Below are positions 10,901 to 21,618 of a DNA stretch of 64,000 nucleotides, in pieces. The DNA is from Hexactinellida sp. DTS-2022 (taxonomy: Eukaryota; Porifera; Hexactinellida), in assembly GCA_028753945.1 (NCBI GenBank), contig JAPNXP010000016.1:434001-498000 (forward strand), written 5' to 3'. Made by a program: the position numbers and the translations under genes. Below the pieces are notes generated by a model. That model was not told the DNA's origin, ran no database searches, and saw only the letters and a list, made by a program, of their open reading frames with translations. Position 1 is the first letter of the stretch. The number at the start of each line of letters is the position of its first letter.

Positions 10901-13900
10901 TTTGTTATGAATATATATATCCATTACTTTAGGTAATAAATCCCATGGCCAATTTTCCACTATTAATTTATTAGACTTGGACATTTCAATTTGAATTTCT
11001 TTCTTAAGTAAATTCTTTAGTGTTTTATTAAATCTTTCGATTTGCCCTTGAGATGTAGGAGAGTATGGCGAACCATTTATCAATTCGATTCCAAGTTTAG
11101 GCATTACAAACTTGATTATGTTCGATATAAACTCCCCTCCATTGTCGCTTTGTAAAATCGTTGGAACACCTTCTTTGTGAAACAAATCACAGAGTATCCT
11201 ACAGATTGGGTTTGTTTCCTTTGATTGCAATGGAAAGGCCCATGCATATTTTGAAAAACAGTAAATTATTGTCAAAATCCATTTAAAACCTTTTTTAGAA
11301 AGAATATCTTGACTATCGAATGCAATCTGTGTGAGATCTATTTGCACTCGTTCAAAGACTGCAAATGTTTTTATATGTTTGTGGTGTCCTTTCTTTGGGA
11401 GAACGAGATTAGATAGGCATATTTCACAATTCAATTCAGTATAAGAATTCTTAATACTGTCATTAGCAACGCCCCAAATGTGGAAATTATATTTTAGGGA
11501 TCTAATAAGCTCTGTATATTTTGGATGTTGGAGTTTATCATGGAACCATTCTATAGCAATTGGTAACATTCCATCTGACAATACTATTTTGTCTCCTTTT
11601 TTCAGTAAAAATCCATGATGTGTATCCTAGCAAAGATTTAAATGAAACTAGATATTTAAATTAAATACGAGGTATTCTGCGCATAGCTCAGTCATAAATT
11701 CGGATTTTGTTTAAATCCATTGCATCGAATCAGTGTAATTCTATAACTCTCACTAGCTATTACAGCGCCTACGTTCCTAATCGTATCGATGTCCCATATC
11801 TGGTTAATTCATTATATACGTACTTAATTTAAAAAAAATGTTCAATGACTGTGACATATTCAACCAGACTTACCAGTGAAGTCAAAGTTGAGTATTTTCA
11901 CTAAAAATAATATAAGGAGATTTCAAACGGAGAAATTGCAAAGAAAGGTTGAAGCTAGATCAGATATTTAGAAATTACATCACGATTGAGCATTAGCAGA
12001 ATATAATATTTTTAAATGACTAAACATAATTTAAATAATGAACTAACCTTAAGAAGATATTCGGAAAGTCGTTTCTGAATGAATTTTCTGAATTGCTTTG
12101 AATTTTCCTTGGTACTAGGTTTAATATTCTCAATCGAATGTCGGATCAGATCGGGAATTTTTTCATTTCCCCTACGGCATTGCTTCCAATTGAGATAATA
12201 AATATGTATGTATACATTCTATTGCTGATGATCTTGCTTTCTTGTCCAGTTGAACCTCTTAAATCCACAGAAGAGAACATGTCGGCTGAGATTTCAGAGA
12301 AATTAGGTAATATTTGAATTAGTTTCTTCAAAAATTCATCGTTAATGGTCGTATTTTCATCAAAACCTTGTAAATCGGCCGATGCTGTCTCCGGTTCACT
12401 TTCATCCATATTAAAATTGGGATATTTCGATACAATTTGAATACGTTTTATCATTATAAATATATTATACAATATATAAGAGCATGCAAATAGCGGTAGG
12501 CATAAATATAAATGAAGGAGTCAATATATATTTGACAAATCGCATACAACATTATATAAAATATTTACAAGTACTAAATATTATCAAATTCATTTGCAAT
12601 TAATACACGTATATCACTCTTAATTATGGAATCCTTAATAAATACTGCTTACTACTAGTATCAGTAGTATGCCATCAAATTTATAAATTTAATTGCTAGT
12701 AGTGCCCAAGAAATCATTAGTTGATCTGAAAATTTCTTAATGCCACAGCACGCCCCAAACAGCAACTTCTAAATCATCCTAATTTCCAATAAACGATAGG
12801 ACAGCGAAAAATTTAAGGCCGATCATCCGAACTAAGGTACACAAAAGCCTTTGCAACAGACTACATTAATTATCCCAGACTTAACACAATCTCTGTAAGT
12901 GTATCATGTTTCATATAATTGTTGCTATATTCAACTATTATTTTTATGTATCCTCGCTAAAGAAAATCACATTCACACCCTAAAAATACCAAATATCCCT
13001 ACTTCAAGGCCTGAAAATGACCACTTGCCCCTATACAATCTTGAAATGTGAATATTTGTAAACCTAAAATTGTTGAATAAGGCATAGTTGCATTATACGT
13101 AACGTATAACGTATATATGGTACCATTATACGATAGGTGAACGTATGACGTATAATCGTATAACGTAAAATCATCATACGACGTATAACGTATAACGGAT
13201 TTTAACGTATATATGGCCCATTATACGCTCCCCGAACGTATAACGTATAATCGTATAATGCATCTATGGAATAAGGATGAGTAGATTTGATACAAAGTTT
13301 TCCAGCAGGATAACAAGTTTGGAGGGGGCCTCTCAAAATTAGAACTAGCGTACAATTCAAATGGGGAGGCCCCCATAAATTTGGGGGGGCCCTACGAAAT
13401 AGATTACACTATTCAAATTTGGGGGAGACCCCCCCAAATTTGAAGGGGCCCCCTAAATATAATAACAAGATTTTCAATTTGGGGGGGGCCCCAAACGAAC
13501 CCCTACAGATTTTACAAAATCAACGAATAAAATATGTCGATTTTACAAAATCAACTAATTAAAAATGTTGATTTTATAAATCAACTATTTTACAAATTAT
13601 GTTGATTTTACATAATCGACATTTTGGATGTTGATTTTGTAAAATCGACTATTTGACAAAATCAATATAACATATATATCTATACTGGACGGTTTACAAA
13701 TGAGATTTTTGGCATATAGGGGTCAACTTTTGGCACCCGCCAACAAGTTGAGGTTTCCACTCAAAAAATTTCACACCTCGACAAGTTATGACGTCATAGT
13801 CACATTTCGTGAACCCTGAAAAGTCACTTAATCGCACATAATTCGCGCTCTTTTAAGAGATAAAAATCTGAAATTTTATACAACATGTACATTAATGATG

Positions 13901-15702
13901 CGGACACGTTGGTCACGCCAGATTGGCAATATGCTGAGTTATTATCGCATGACGTAATCACTAAAATTTCACATTGTTATAATTGACTATTTAGGCCTAT
14001 TTACGCTTTATAATCAATGTTAGAGGTGTATAAACCACACATCAACCGCGAAGCGGTTGGTGTGTGGTTGTGTTCTGCCGCAAAGCGACCTAGCAAGCGA
14101 AGCGCGCTAGTACTACTAAAATACTAGTATATTATAACATAATACGTCATCTTAATGCAGGATATTATACAGGAGTAGAATTGAACACTCCTAACTGTCC
14201 TAAGGTCACTAAAGTATGAATTTTGTACGCCTAAAAGGTTAGTTTTGTATTACTCTATAGGGACTTTCGGAAGTTTTCGCGCTCCTATAGGCAAACATCT
14301 CCCAATTTATACGCCTCTAGGCGTATGGCGCGCTCCTGAATAAAACCCTGTCTTAATGAGTCAAGCGAATTCTAAGTGGGTTGACAAGTATTAAAATGCG
14401 ATAAAATTTACTTTGAAGCCATACATTATTATAGATAGTATAAACTATAAAGTCATCCTGTTCCGTAGCATATATAAAAGCAATTTTAAATCAAATTTTA
14501 GAAATATTCCAAAACATACAACTCGTACTTTGAACATGAAAGTAGAAAGACCATCTTCAGACAAGCTCGTCGATTCATTCACTCCAAAAACCGCGAAAAT
14601 TTAGGCTTTAAGTTAGCCATTAATCATATGGCTGATCACACCGAAAAAGAACTAAAACTTCGAAACGGACATGTCTACTCTGGTATAGGGGAAGGTTACC
14701 GCTTGAAAAGCAATGAAGTACCATTATCAGACATAGAAATTCCAGATTCAATGAACTGGACAGATAAAGGTGCAGTGAACCCACCCAAAGACCAAGGCAT
14801 ATGTGGCTCTTGCTGGAGTTTCGGTACAACAGGGACTTTAGAAGGAAGTTACTTTATAAAATATGGTAGGTTAACATAGAAATGACTAGAAAAATCGAAA
14901 AAATTAATTGCCACACTGTTGGATCAATACGGCAAAAAATCTGACAAAGTCTTATTGAATTCAAAATATGTTTGATATGCTGCAAACATCCCTCCTTAGT
15001 TATCCCTACTGTTAACTATAGGAAATTTTGGTTTGTAAAAAAAACAAATAAAAATTCGCCCAAAATTCATAGTCCGATTTTTATGCCGGTCCTAATTTGC
15101 GCCCCCCTATAGGCAAATTACTGAGCCTCAGTGAGCAGTGTTTAATTGATTGCACTTGGGTTGTGGGAAATGATGGCTGTGATGGTGGGGAGACCGAACG
15201 AGTTGGGAAATGGTTGTTAGAGCCTGGAATGAATAATTGTATTGTCACACGCGATGAATACGCTTCAGCTGCGAAACAACCTGACACCAGAAGAGGCTAT
15301 CTAATGGCTGATGGCGTTTGTCATTGGAAAGAAACGAAAAAAGATATCTGTGTAAAAGCTAATAATTTCACTGTTTCGCCTCAAGGTGATTTAAATGCAC
15401 TAAAAATATTAAGTGCAACGAAAGGTCCAATTCAAGTTGCAATCGACGCCAGCCGTCCTTCCTTCAGTTTCTACTCAACAGGAGTATACTATGATTACAA
15501 GTGTAAAAATGGACTTAATGACTTAGACCATTCAGTCCTATTAGCGGGTTATGGGACAGAAAATGGACAAGATTACTGGTGGATTAAGAATTCATGGTCA
15601 ACTCATTGGGGAAATGAAGGATACGTAAAGATGTCTATGAAAGACAACAATTGCGGTGTAGCTACGGATGCTGTGGTATTCTCTTTAGCAGATGCACCCT
15701 AA
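4980..15702 (+). CDS. 26-29-p: 26/29-kDa-type cysteine protease (N-terminal domain + I29 propeptide + C1 peptidase), complete, four exons
   Basis: Exons are 4980-5228, 5625-6086, 14502-14865 and 15113-15702, with phases agreeing at each GT-AG junction (0, 0, then G|GC). The product is 554 aa, close to the roughly 550 aa of Drosophila 26-29-p. Residues 1-18 look like a signal peptide. Residues 20-237 are the family's own N-terminal domain (IEPFEAWIDPATKRSRIDYYNGM, GYDRLMGSHYDEYVFEY seen in part). An I29 inhibitor segment follows (about 235-300). The peptidase has oxyanion Gln335, Cys341 in CGSCW, His498 and Asn518, so all catalytic residues are present. The role inferred is a secreted or lysosomal endopeptidase made as a zymogen. 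Intron 2 is 8.4 kb and full of transposons, but it splits the protein exactly between ESFKK and KYSKTYN, as the family order requires. The alternative that exons 1-2 and 3-4 are separate genes is unlikely, because each half alone is incomplete. Confidence 0.92.
6520..7008. mobile_element. pogo/Tigger-like MITE, CAGTGTAACC ends, TA duplication
   Basis: Ends CAGTGTAACCTTGCTAACCG and its inverse are flanked by TA. Internal CTAACCGGGGAA motifs repeat. The element is 489 bp and has no ORF. Confidence 0.85.
7365..7729. mobile_element. hAT-like MITE of TTTAAATCA repeats, 8-bp duplication GGGTGTAT
   Basis: Ends are CAGGGTTG and CAACCCTG, with the exact duplication at 7357-7364 and 7730-7737. The interior is many copies of GATTTAAATC in both orientations, so the whole element can fold. 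Confidence 0.88.
7796..8334. mobile_element. Inverted-repeat element built of GACAAAAA/TGTCCGGCC units, possible 4-bp duplication AATC
   Basis: Arms of 100-150 bases begin TGTTTTGACAAAAAGTGTCC and close in inverse. AATC lies just outside each end. TG...CA termini with a 4-bp duplication are what Ginger-type elements leave, but no coding partner is in the element itself. It contains a pogo-like sequence near 7920-8050. Confidence 0.65.
8917..10258 (-). pseudogene. OTU cysteine-protease domain of the same transposon protein, broken by a frame change
   Basis: The frame continues from the integrase after the TGA. A long Cys/His/Ser-rich linker leads to the OTU catalytic motif IPDGNCLFRSF (Asp and Cys) near 9300. 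About 80 bases further the reading frame shifts by one base in a TTTT run (around 9215). The other frame supplies the rest of an OTU fold: WGSDVELFSAAIWL and the catalytic His in KFDHCEPIVS, ending at 8917. OTU enzymes remove ubiquitin from proteins. The domain parts are in the right order and spacing, so the break looks recent. The shift could be a mutation or a sequencing error. Confidence 0.7.
10259..11626 (-). CDS. Integrase (rve, DD35E) domain of the 5-kb intronic transposon
   Basis: The exon opens after TGCTAG with DTHHGFLLKKGDKIVLSDGM. A zinc-binding HHCC segment follows (FHDKLQH ... NCEIC). The retroviral-type integrase core has Asp in QIDLTQI, Asp in LQSDNGGEF and Glu in SQGQIERFNK, 35 residues apart. 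A basic SH3-like segment (LKVGMIAYMRN...) completes it. Proteins of this type are the KRBA2-like integrases of cellular Ginger-type DNA transposons. The frame stops at a TGA at 10259-10261, but the same frame continues open into the OTU part, so the stop probably interrupts one long protein. No reverse transcriptase or gag was found, so this is a DNA transposon rather than a retroelement. It is antisense to the host protease. Confidence 0.85.
   Translation of the reverse strand, partial: DTHHGFLLKKGDKIVLSDGMLPIAIEWFHDKLQHPKYTELIRSLKYNFHIWGVANDSIKNSYTELNCEICLSNLVLPKKGHHKHIKTFAVFERVQIDLTQIAFDSQDILSKKGFKWILTIIYCFSKYAWAFPLQSKETNPICRILCDLFHKEGVPTILQSDNGGEFISNIIKFVMPKLGIELINGSPYSPTSQGQIERFNKTLKNLLKKEIQIEMSKSNKLIVENWPWDLLPKVMDIYIHNKHRSLSRTPWEIYYARSSPHQLKYITQLESFTPNFVESCSKPNPEIMYNIERYNLTNEMRVHADMGERLKVHTLTQTRKIQIENYRKITRKQISKTKLKVGMIAYMRNPNNSGRKKKCLQQTLNVKTKILKINSTSNQCYVEYNTIQKGIKHMWMNQSDLFTIMNPEITETDFTDTCKNITNFSLEFNRNEYNRLLCEFEQKTAEKWCNTRKMV
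12048..12433 (-). pseudogene. N-terminal exon region of the integrase-OTU transposon gene
   Basis: On the minus strand an acidic ORF starts MDESEPETASADLQG. A basic stretch (RHSIENIKPSTKEN...FIQKRLSEYLLK) follows in another frame and ends at a good donor (AAG|GTTAGT, 12048) that joins in phase 0 to the integrase exon at 11626. The two halves lie in different frames with only about 35 bases between them near 12200, too short for a normal intron, so another frame change is likely. The function of this part is unknown; DNA binding is possible. Confidence 0.5.
13089..13258. repeat. Palindromic block of ACGTATAACGTATA units
   Basis: TGCATTATACG and CGTATAATGCA close the block. The interior is about ten variants of CGTATAACGTATA in both orientations. 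It lies just inside the right TIR of the 5-kb element, so it may be an insertion into it. Confidence 0.6.
13690..14120 (+). repeat. Dispersed repeat, second copy (inverse of 2093-2443)
   Basis: Contains GGTTTCCACTC, ATGACGTCATAG and CGCGAAGCGGTTGGTG; inside the long protease intron. Confidence 0.65.
14158..14350. mobile_element. hAT-like MITE, 8-bp duplication TCTTAATG
   Basis: Ends are CAGGATATTATACAGGAG and AATAAAACCCTG. TCTTAATG occurs at 14150-14157 and 14351-14358. A second, inverted copy lies near 45175-45366. It sits 150 bases before exon 3 of the protease. Confidence 0.82.
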
Positions 15703-15975
15703 AGAAATACGATACGATTTTCCAGAAGTAGTGGTATTATAATAATTGTGTTTTGATTTGTAGATGAGTATGAACTCGATTCGACATTTATTGTGTTAAT
15801 TAGTTTATAACTTGTGTATAGTATTATGTTTTCCAGTATTATCTAAAATTATTCTATACACGATATATATACATTTTATATAAAAAAGCAAAAATACCTA
15901 CAAAAGCTAAGATCCAAAAACAAATATATAGTAAAAGGACATCTAAATTGATAACTAAAAAATCCAAAAATATTT

Positions 15976-18900
15976 TCAAGCCAGTTTAAAGCCATAATTC
16001 AATACTTGAAAAGCTTTCCGTAAAGTATTTATGTTTTCCTCTACATTTGGAACACCATCAAGAAAACCTTGTTCCAAAGGTACTACATTACCATCAAGCC
16101 ACTCATTGATGGATGCTATAAAACTATCAGGATCTTTGTTTAAAATTGCTTCCCAGTCGATTTGCAAGCGTTCTGGAATATCACCTTTTATTTCAAATCC
16201 CGCAGCTAATAATAACGCATGTATTGCAACAAGACCACAAAGTGCAGTTCCTCGAACTAATGGCATGAAATTATACCAATAAAATGCAACAACAAGGATA
16301 TCTTTCACTATTTTCCTAATATCAGTCCTTTCTTTCATTGTTTGAGCAAGGTTTAACCAAGCTAATTGCATTTCAACATTGAACATTTTCCATCTTTCTG
16401 GAGTACAAGGTGTACGTATTGACAACACATAACCATTTTTATTACGCTGAATGGTCAAACGCGTTCCTTCTAAGGGTTGTGCAGTTACATCAGTCAATCG
16501 TGTACAATTCGTATGCACGTAGAAATCCTTCAGTAACAATTGGTACAAATCATCACATCGCTTTGCTTCAAAACAAACATTTTTTTGTTCACTTGTAAAG
16601 CTATTTTGTTGTGGCATTAATTCTCGCATGAGACCAATCATCCTATCGTGATACTGATAATATCGTACAACATGTGATTCACCCATTAACACAGGAGTAA
16701 AAGCTCCATAGCCTTCCGAAAAAGTACCCTCACACAACATATCAATCCACCATACAGGGTCACTAGGCTCAGAAATTTGTCTCCAAGCTACAGCGATATC
16801 AAAGAAATCCCGCCAGCCGAATTCATGTTCAAATGGTTCAGGTTTCCCGGAACTTTGGGCAAAACCGTTGACCTGAATAATTTCACCTTTGTTAAACGCA
16901 TTCCAGAATGACCTTGCAACTTGAGCCATGTGTATAATTGCTATTCCGGATTGTCTATGTTGTTTCTCGTTCTTACAAAAACCTGGAGAGTTGTACTGGA
17001 TCTTTGTTTTAAAGAGTGAAGCTGCATCATAAATGATTTTCAGATTAGGCTCAAGTTTCTGACCTAAATTCAAAGGAACTGATTTCCTTGGAATAGGTGG
17101 TTGGTTTACATAATATTTTAATGTTGAAGATGGTTCTCGTTTTGACCACCTTTCTTTGAAATCAGAATGAAAGTGCCGATCCAGATTCCAACTCCAAAGG
17201 GGATCATCGAAAATGTTCTGATGAAACCTGGCCAAATCAATGTGATAAAATGCCCAGTGATTTCTATCTAATTTGATGACTTTCTGGTACCATTCAATTG
17301 ATTGTTTAAACTGACCTAACCCGTGGAAGGAACATGCTTTGAGATACAACAAGTCTGAATAATTATCCATTTTTTCCAACCCTTTACTTGCAATTTCAAT
17401 AGTACCGGTTAAATTTGCCAAAGAAAACCGCATAAACGCAAGTAAATTATAAGTCGGTGTGAAGATAGGCTGGATTTCAATAGCTTTTAAAAACATTTGT
17501 TCTGACTTTTCGTACTGTTGTAGTTCTTTCAGTGCCTTAGCTAGGTTTTCTATTGCGTCTCTAGATTCGGGAAATACTTTCAAGGCTGCTTGGGCATATT
17601 TTTCCGCCTCTTTTGACATACCAAGGGAATTGTAAATATGGGAACGTATACATTGAATTTCTGTTAGGATGCTCTGAGATGCATCCTCTTGTTGTTTTTC
17701 TTCTTTTTTCTTTGAAGACGCTAAAATGGTTTTTCATTTAAATTAAATAGATATGTTTCAATTATAGTAGAACTCGGTTATTATTTACCTTGGTTTGTAC
17801 ATCGGCTTATAAGTACTAATTCTTCTAACCAAGTTTATAAAACAGTATGTAATTATAATAATATGTAGGGTAAATTCGATTCGAGGTATACTCAGTTAAT
17901 ACGTACTCATTTCCATTCCCGAGAGGGATAAGCGAGTTATACTATACAATAGGATATTATTATGAATTATTGTTGTATTACTTACAACCAGGGGTTATCT
18001 AGGTGCCAGGCGGCCCAGGCCGGCACTTTTATGTGCCAGGCAGGCATCGGTTGAGGTGCAAAATGCTTGCAGTGTGATTCCATTTAGGTGCCGGGTTGGC
18101 ACTTAATTTGGTGCCGGATGCCTGGCGAGATTTTCTGGCCCAGGAATTCCAGGATAAACCTATAGGGTATCGTATAAGTTTTACCTCCTTAAAATAATGC
18201 CACATCATGGAATTATACCGATTACGTATTATGAGTAACACCTTTAGGGTGCCGTGGAAATTTTACCTTCATAATAAAGTTCCGACTAAGAAAATCTTAG
18301 ATAAACCCCTGCTTACAACTCTTAACTTATTAACTGACCCTTCTTTATGACCGCGAGTTTTTCTGCGGTTTTTAGAGCACCCAAAGCATCATGGTATCTT
18401 CCTTCCTTATTGAAAATGACGGCCATCTCCTTTTCGATGTCAGCATCTTCTTGATCCTTTTCAGTCAAACACTCTCTACAGTCCTTAAAATCTTTCTCTG
18501 CTCCGTTAAAATCCCCTAGAGCTAGTCTTACCTTGCCACGCCTCTTCAGTGCTTCAATATTCTTCTCATCAACCTATTGTTAAATGTATTCACAGTAAAT
18601 TTTCATGACGATTGTTTCTTTTAGAACCTTGTATTCAATCACCTTGGTGACCCAATTTGTCCAAAAATACATCACCGAATAATACAATTTTTAGGGCTGA
18701 AACGAATATGCCGAATATTCGAATATTCGTCCGAAATAATTGAAAAAAATTGGTTCGTTTTGAAACGAATATTAGATTGAAACAGATATTTGTTGACTAA
18801 TTTTGGACAAAAACATTACTTTTAAATAGATTGGAGCATGGCCTACTTAATGATTGGAGAGATCGTAAATATAAATTCCTGCCTAAACTAGCTGAGTAAT

Positions 18901-20309
18901 AAGTTACTAATAACTAACTGTGTCTAATACACTATGTAACTTAGATTAAACTATTGCAACATTAAGAAAAACTATTTCCCAATGCATGCAATGTATTTGA
19001 GTCATGAAATTGATTTAATGCTTTGTTATCAAAACGAACGAATATTCGAATATTCGTTCGTACATCTCGAATATTCGTTTCAGCTCTAAAATTTTTGTCC
19101 TGGACAATCCTTAGACCCTAAAAATATTTTGACGACTTTGTTTCAGAGGATATATCAATGTTGTTGATTCGGTACAGTGACGAACGAGAATCAAGTGAAT
19201 CGAGTAAATTTGGTTATACAGTCAGGTCTGCTTATTGTGAACAGTTTTTCTTGTCTAATATGAAAAAGTTAACAAGCCCTACGGTCCTTAACATGAAAGA
19301 CTGTATACTATGGACAAGCACTATGGTCGCAATAACAACTTATTTAGGTTTGTATTAAGTTGAGTTTGCTTATCATGAAGTCTCTTTATTGAACAAAACT
19401 TTTAAATATTAAATATTCATAATAAAAGAACTAGCATGTAGTATGAATTATTATTATTTTGCATTACAAATTACCTGTAACACTTCACTGAAATCTCTAT
19501 ATGCTTCCTCTAGCTTCATCAAATGAGTGAGTGCTGACCCACGCGCTAAATAAGACTGCCATTTAAACGCAGTCCTTGTATCATCCCCGTTAATTAACTT
19601 TGTATATATCTCTATTGCCTCAAGTAGTTTCCCTTCATTGAATAGCTCATTGCCTCTTAATATTTCTAACTGTTCCAATTGGGATGTATCTTCAAGTATA
19701 ACGGTTTGTCCTTCTTTGAAGTTAATTGTGACCTGATTTTTACCCGGTTTGCCTGGTTTCTTTTTCTCAACCTTCTTGTCTTGCCTATTTACAGTAAATT
19801 CTCGTTAATAGAAACACGAATAGGCGGAATATCAACTAATTAACTAACCCTTTAGCTGCTGCCTCTTTTTTCTCTCGTTTTATAATCTCAAATTCCTGTT
19901 TTTTCAATTCTTCCGCTTCTATTATTTGTTCTTTTTTGCTCCTATAAAAAGACAACTCACCTTTTAAATGGTTATACAATTTAATATCACATGGCGTATG
20001 TGGTAAAATTTCCATGCATTCTTCTAATGTTTTTATCGATGAATCAATATCGCCTTGTTTCTCAAAACAATTTGCTTTCGCAATATAAGCATGTAGGTTA
20101 CCAGGTGAAATTGTAATTGCTTGATTTGCTGAAATTAAAGCTCTCTTTATTAAATCTATTTCTAATTCAATTTGTGCAATGTTCCCATGCAAGATTGATT
20201 GAGTGGTGACATCGCTTGGGTCTGTAGCGGCTAAAAGGTCTTTGAAAACTTTTAAAGCTTTAGAGAATTTATGTGCGGAGCAAAATTCCAGCCCATCTAA
20301 ATATGACAT
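15976..20309 (-). CDS. TTC13: TPR protein of the TTC13 / SRFR1 family, four exons
   Basis: Minus-strand exons are 20309-19849, 19784-19475, 18573-18339 and 17720-15976. Phases match at all three junctions and give 916 aa. The N-terminal two-fifths are degenerate tetratricopeptide helices (for example the repeat ending AITISPGNLHAYIAKANCFEKQG, in part) with Lys/Glu-rich linkers. Further TPRs open the last exon (LPLLYL-type helices around FKQSIEWYQKVIKLD). The large C-terminal region, about residues 600-880, carries the family signature: EFGWRDFFDIAVAWRQ, FSEGYGAFTPV, GTRLTIQRN, SIRTPCTPERW, FYWYNFMPLVRGTA, QIDWEAILN. This region is shared by animal TTC13 and the plant immune regulator SRFR1. 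The molecular role is poorly defined, and a TPR scaffold is inferred. The first Met follows an in-frame stop. The gene is convergent with the protease, about 270 bases between stop codons. Introns carry hAT-like MITEs at 17989 and 18692. Confidence 0.86.
17989..18311. mobile_element. hAT-like MITE, 8-bp duplication CTTACAAC
   Basis: Ends are CAGGGGTTATCTAGG and CTTAGATAAACCCCTG. The duplication is at 17981-17988 and 18312-18319. The interior holds repeats of GGTGCCGG/TGCCAGGC. It lies in the last intron of TTC13, about 30 bases from the donor at 18339. Confidence 0.9.
18692..19088. mobile_element. hAT-like MITE of the TAGGGCTGAAACGAATAT family
   Basis: Ends are TAGGGCTGAAACGAATAT and its near-inverse, with runs of CGAATATTCG inside each end. 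Flanking octamers are similar (ACAATTTT / AAATTTTT) but not identical. It is in a TTC13 intron. Relatives are at 36314-37891, around 43440-43605 and 57465-57785. Confidence 0.75.
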
Positions 20310-20606
20310 TCTAAAATTGTATTAATTAATGGGAGTAAACACTTTCAAGTTTGTTAAAAGGTCTATTTATAAGCCTAACAACTAATTCAAGGTTTAACAA
20401 TTCACTTTGTTTATATGATTCAATCTAATTTATTAAAACTCGAACATTTTATTAACTAATAGTGAGAACTAAAATGAGTGACGTAAAGTATGAGTAAAAC
20501 TATACACTACTCATCTTAGTCTACTCTTGTTAAACTTTTAACTAATTTTGTTAGGCATTAAATTACTATCGTTAAACTTTAAATGTCCTTGTTAAACTAT
20601 CAATTA

Positions 20607-20767
20607 CAGTATAACCTCGTTAGTACGAACAGCAGGGTGACCGTCAAAATGCGTTCGCCTTATTCGGGATTCGTATTAAGTTTTAACCACATCATTTGTA
20701 TTGAAATACTTTGAAAGGGAATGAAATAGTGTTCGTATTAACAATTAAAACTACCGAAGTTCTACTG
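20607..20767. mobile_element. Short pogo-like MITE, CAGTATAACCTCG ends, TA duplication
   Basis: 161 bp; ends CAGTATAACCTCGTTAGTAC and a diverged inverse (GAAGTTCTACTG), flanked by TA. The copy near 39015-39175 is close in sequence. Confidence 0.7.
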
Positions 20768-21618
20768 TACTTTGTAAATTAACAAAGTTCCAAAAATTAA
20801 TAAAACGAGCCCTTCTGTCTCGGTCGCTTCGCTACGGATCACTCTCACAAAGGTCGCTTTGCGACCTTTGTTTGTTCGTGGTAGACACTACGTGATACAA
20901 TTAACGGCCGCTTTGCAGCCTTACCTACCGTGAGGTAGAAAACAGAATAGATAAAAGATTATCTAGTTCAAATAGGAATTTATATGAACACTTATGCGTA
21001 TCTAAATATCTAAACTTATGCAAAACTGTATGCTATTAATAAATCACTAATAGAACGAACTTAACTGAAATCAAGCAGGTGAAGTCAGCAGGTAATAACC
21101 AAACCTCAATACTCAATATGTGCAGTGTATTTAATATGTGAATATGTGCAGTTAATTTAAAGAAATCCTAATAATATTAATAATTAATTCCCACGTGACG
21201 TCATAACCCCAGAAATCGGTATACGTGCGTCTCATTTCATGTTGTCTTGCCATCTAAATTGTGGGTGAATCGGATAGAAACTGAAAGAGTTATTCCCAAA
21301 TATGTGCCTCTATGACGTCATAATCCCGTTATTTCTTTTAGAAACCAATAAATCGTTGTCAGCGTGTAAAATTACCTCTGCATGCAAATTTTCAGATTTC
21401 TAGAGCTTGTGGTCTTTACTATTAATTCTAGACCAACACACAAACAGACACCAATTGTGCATTAAAATAGCTAGATATAAAGTAAAGAGGCGCGGCGCAT
21501 GCATTTGTTAGAATTCTGAATTTGTCATTTGTTAGAATTTATTATACTGTCACTTGTTAGAATTAGTTTTTACTGTCCCGACTATACTATAGTATAGTGG
21601 TGGCCCAGTTCTAATCTT

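Larger units (their letters stand above)
8536..13492 (-). mobile_element. 5-kb integrase-OTU DNA transposon with 200-bp terminal inverted repeats
   Basis: Inverted repeats at 8536-8734 and 13297-13492 match over about 200 bases (alternating G/C blocks and AT-rich spacers, ending CTGCTGGAAAAC on the inner side). They enclose the integrase-OTU gene. The outermost bases are GGGGCCCCCCCC. No clear target duplication is visible; a short GATTTT occurs near both sides. The element sits in intron 2 of the cysteine protease, in antisense. Confidence 0.75.
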
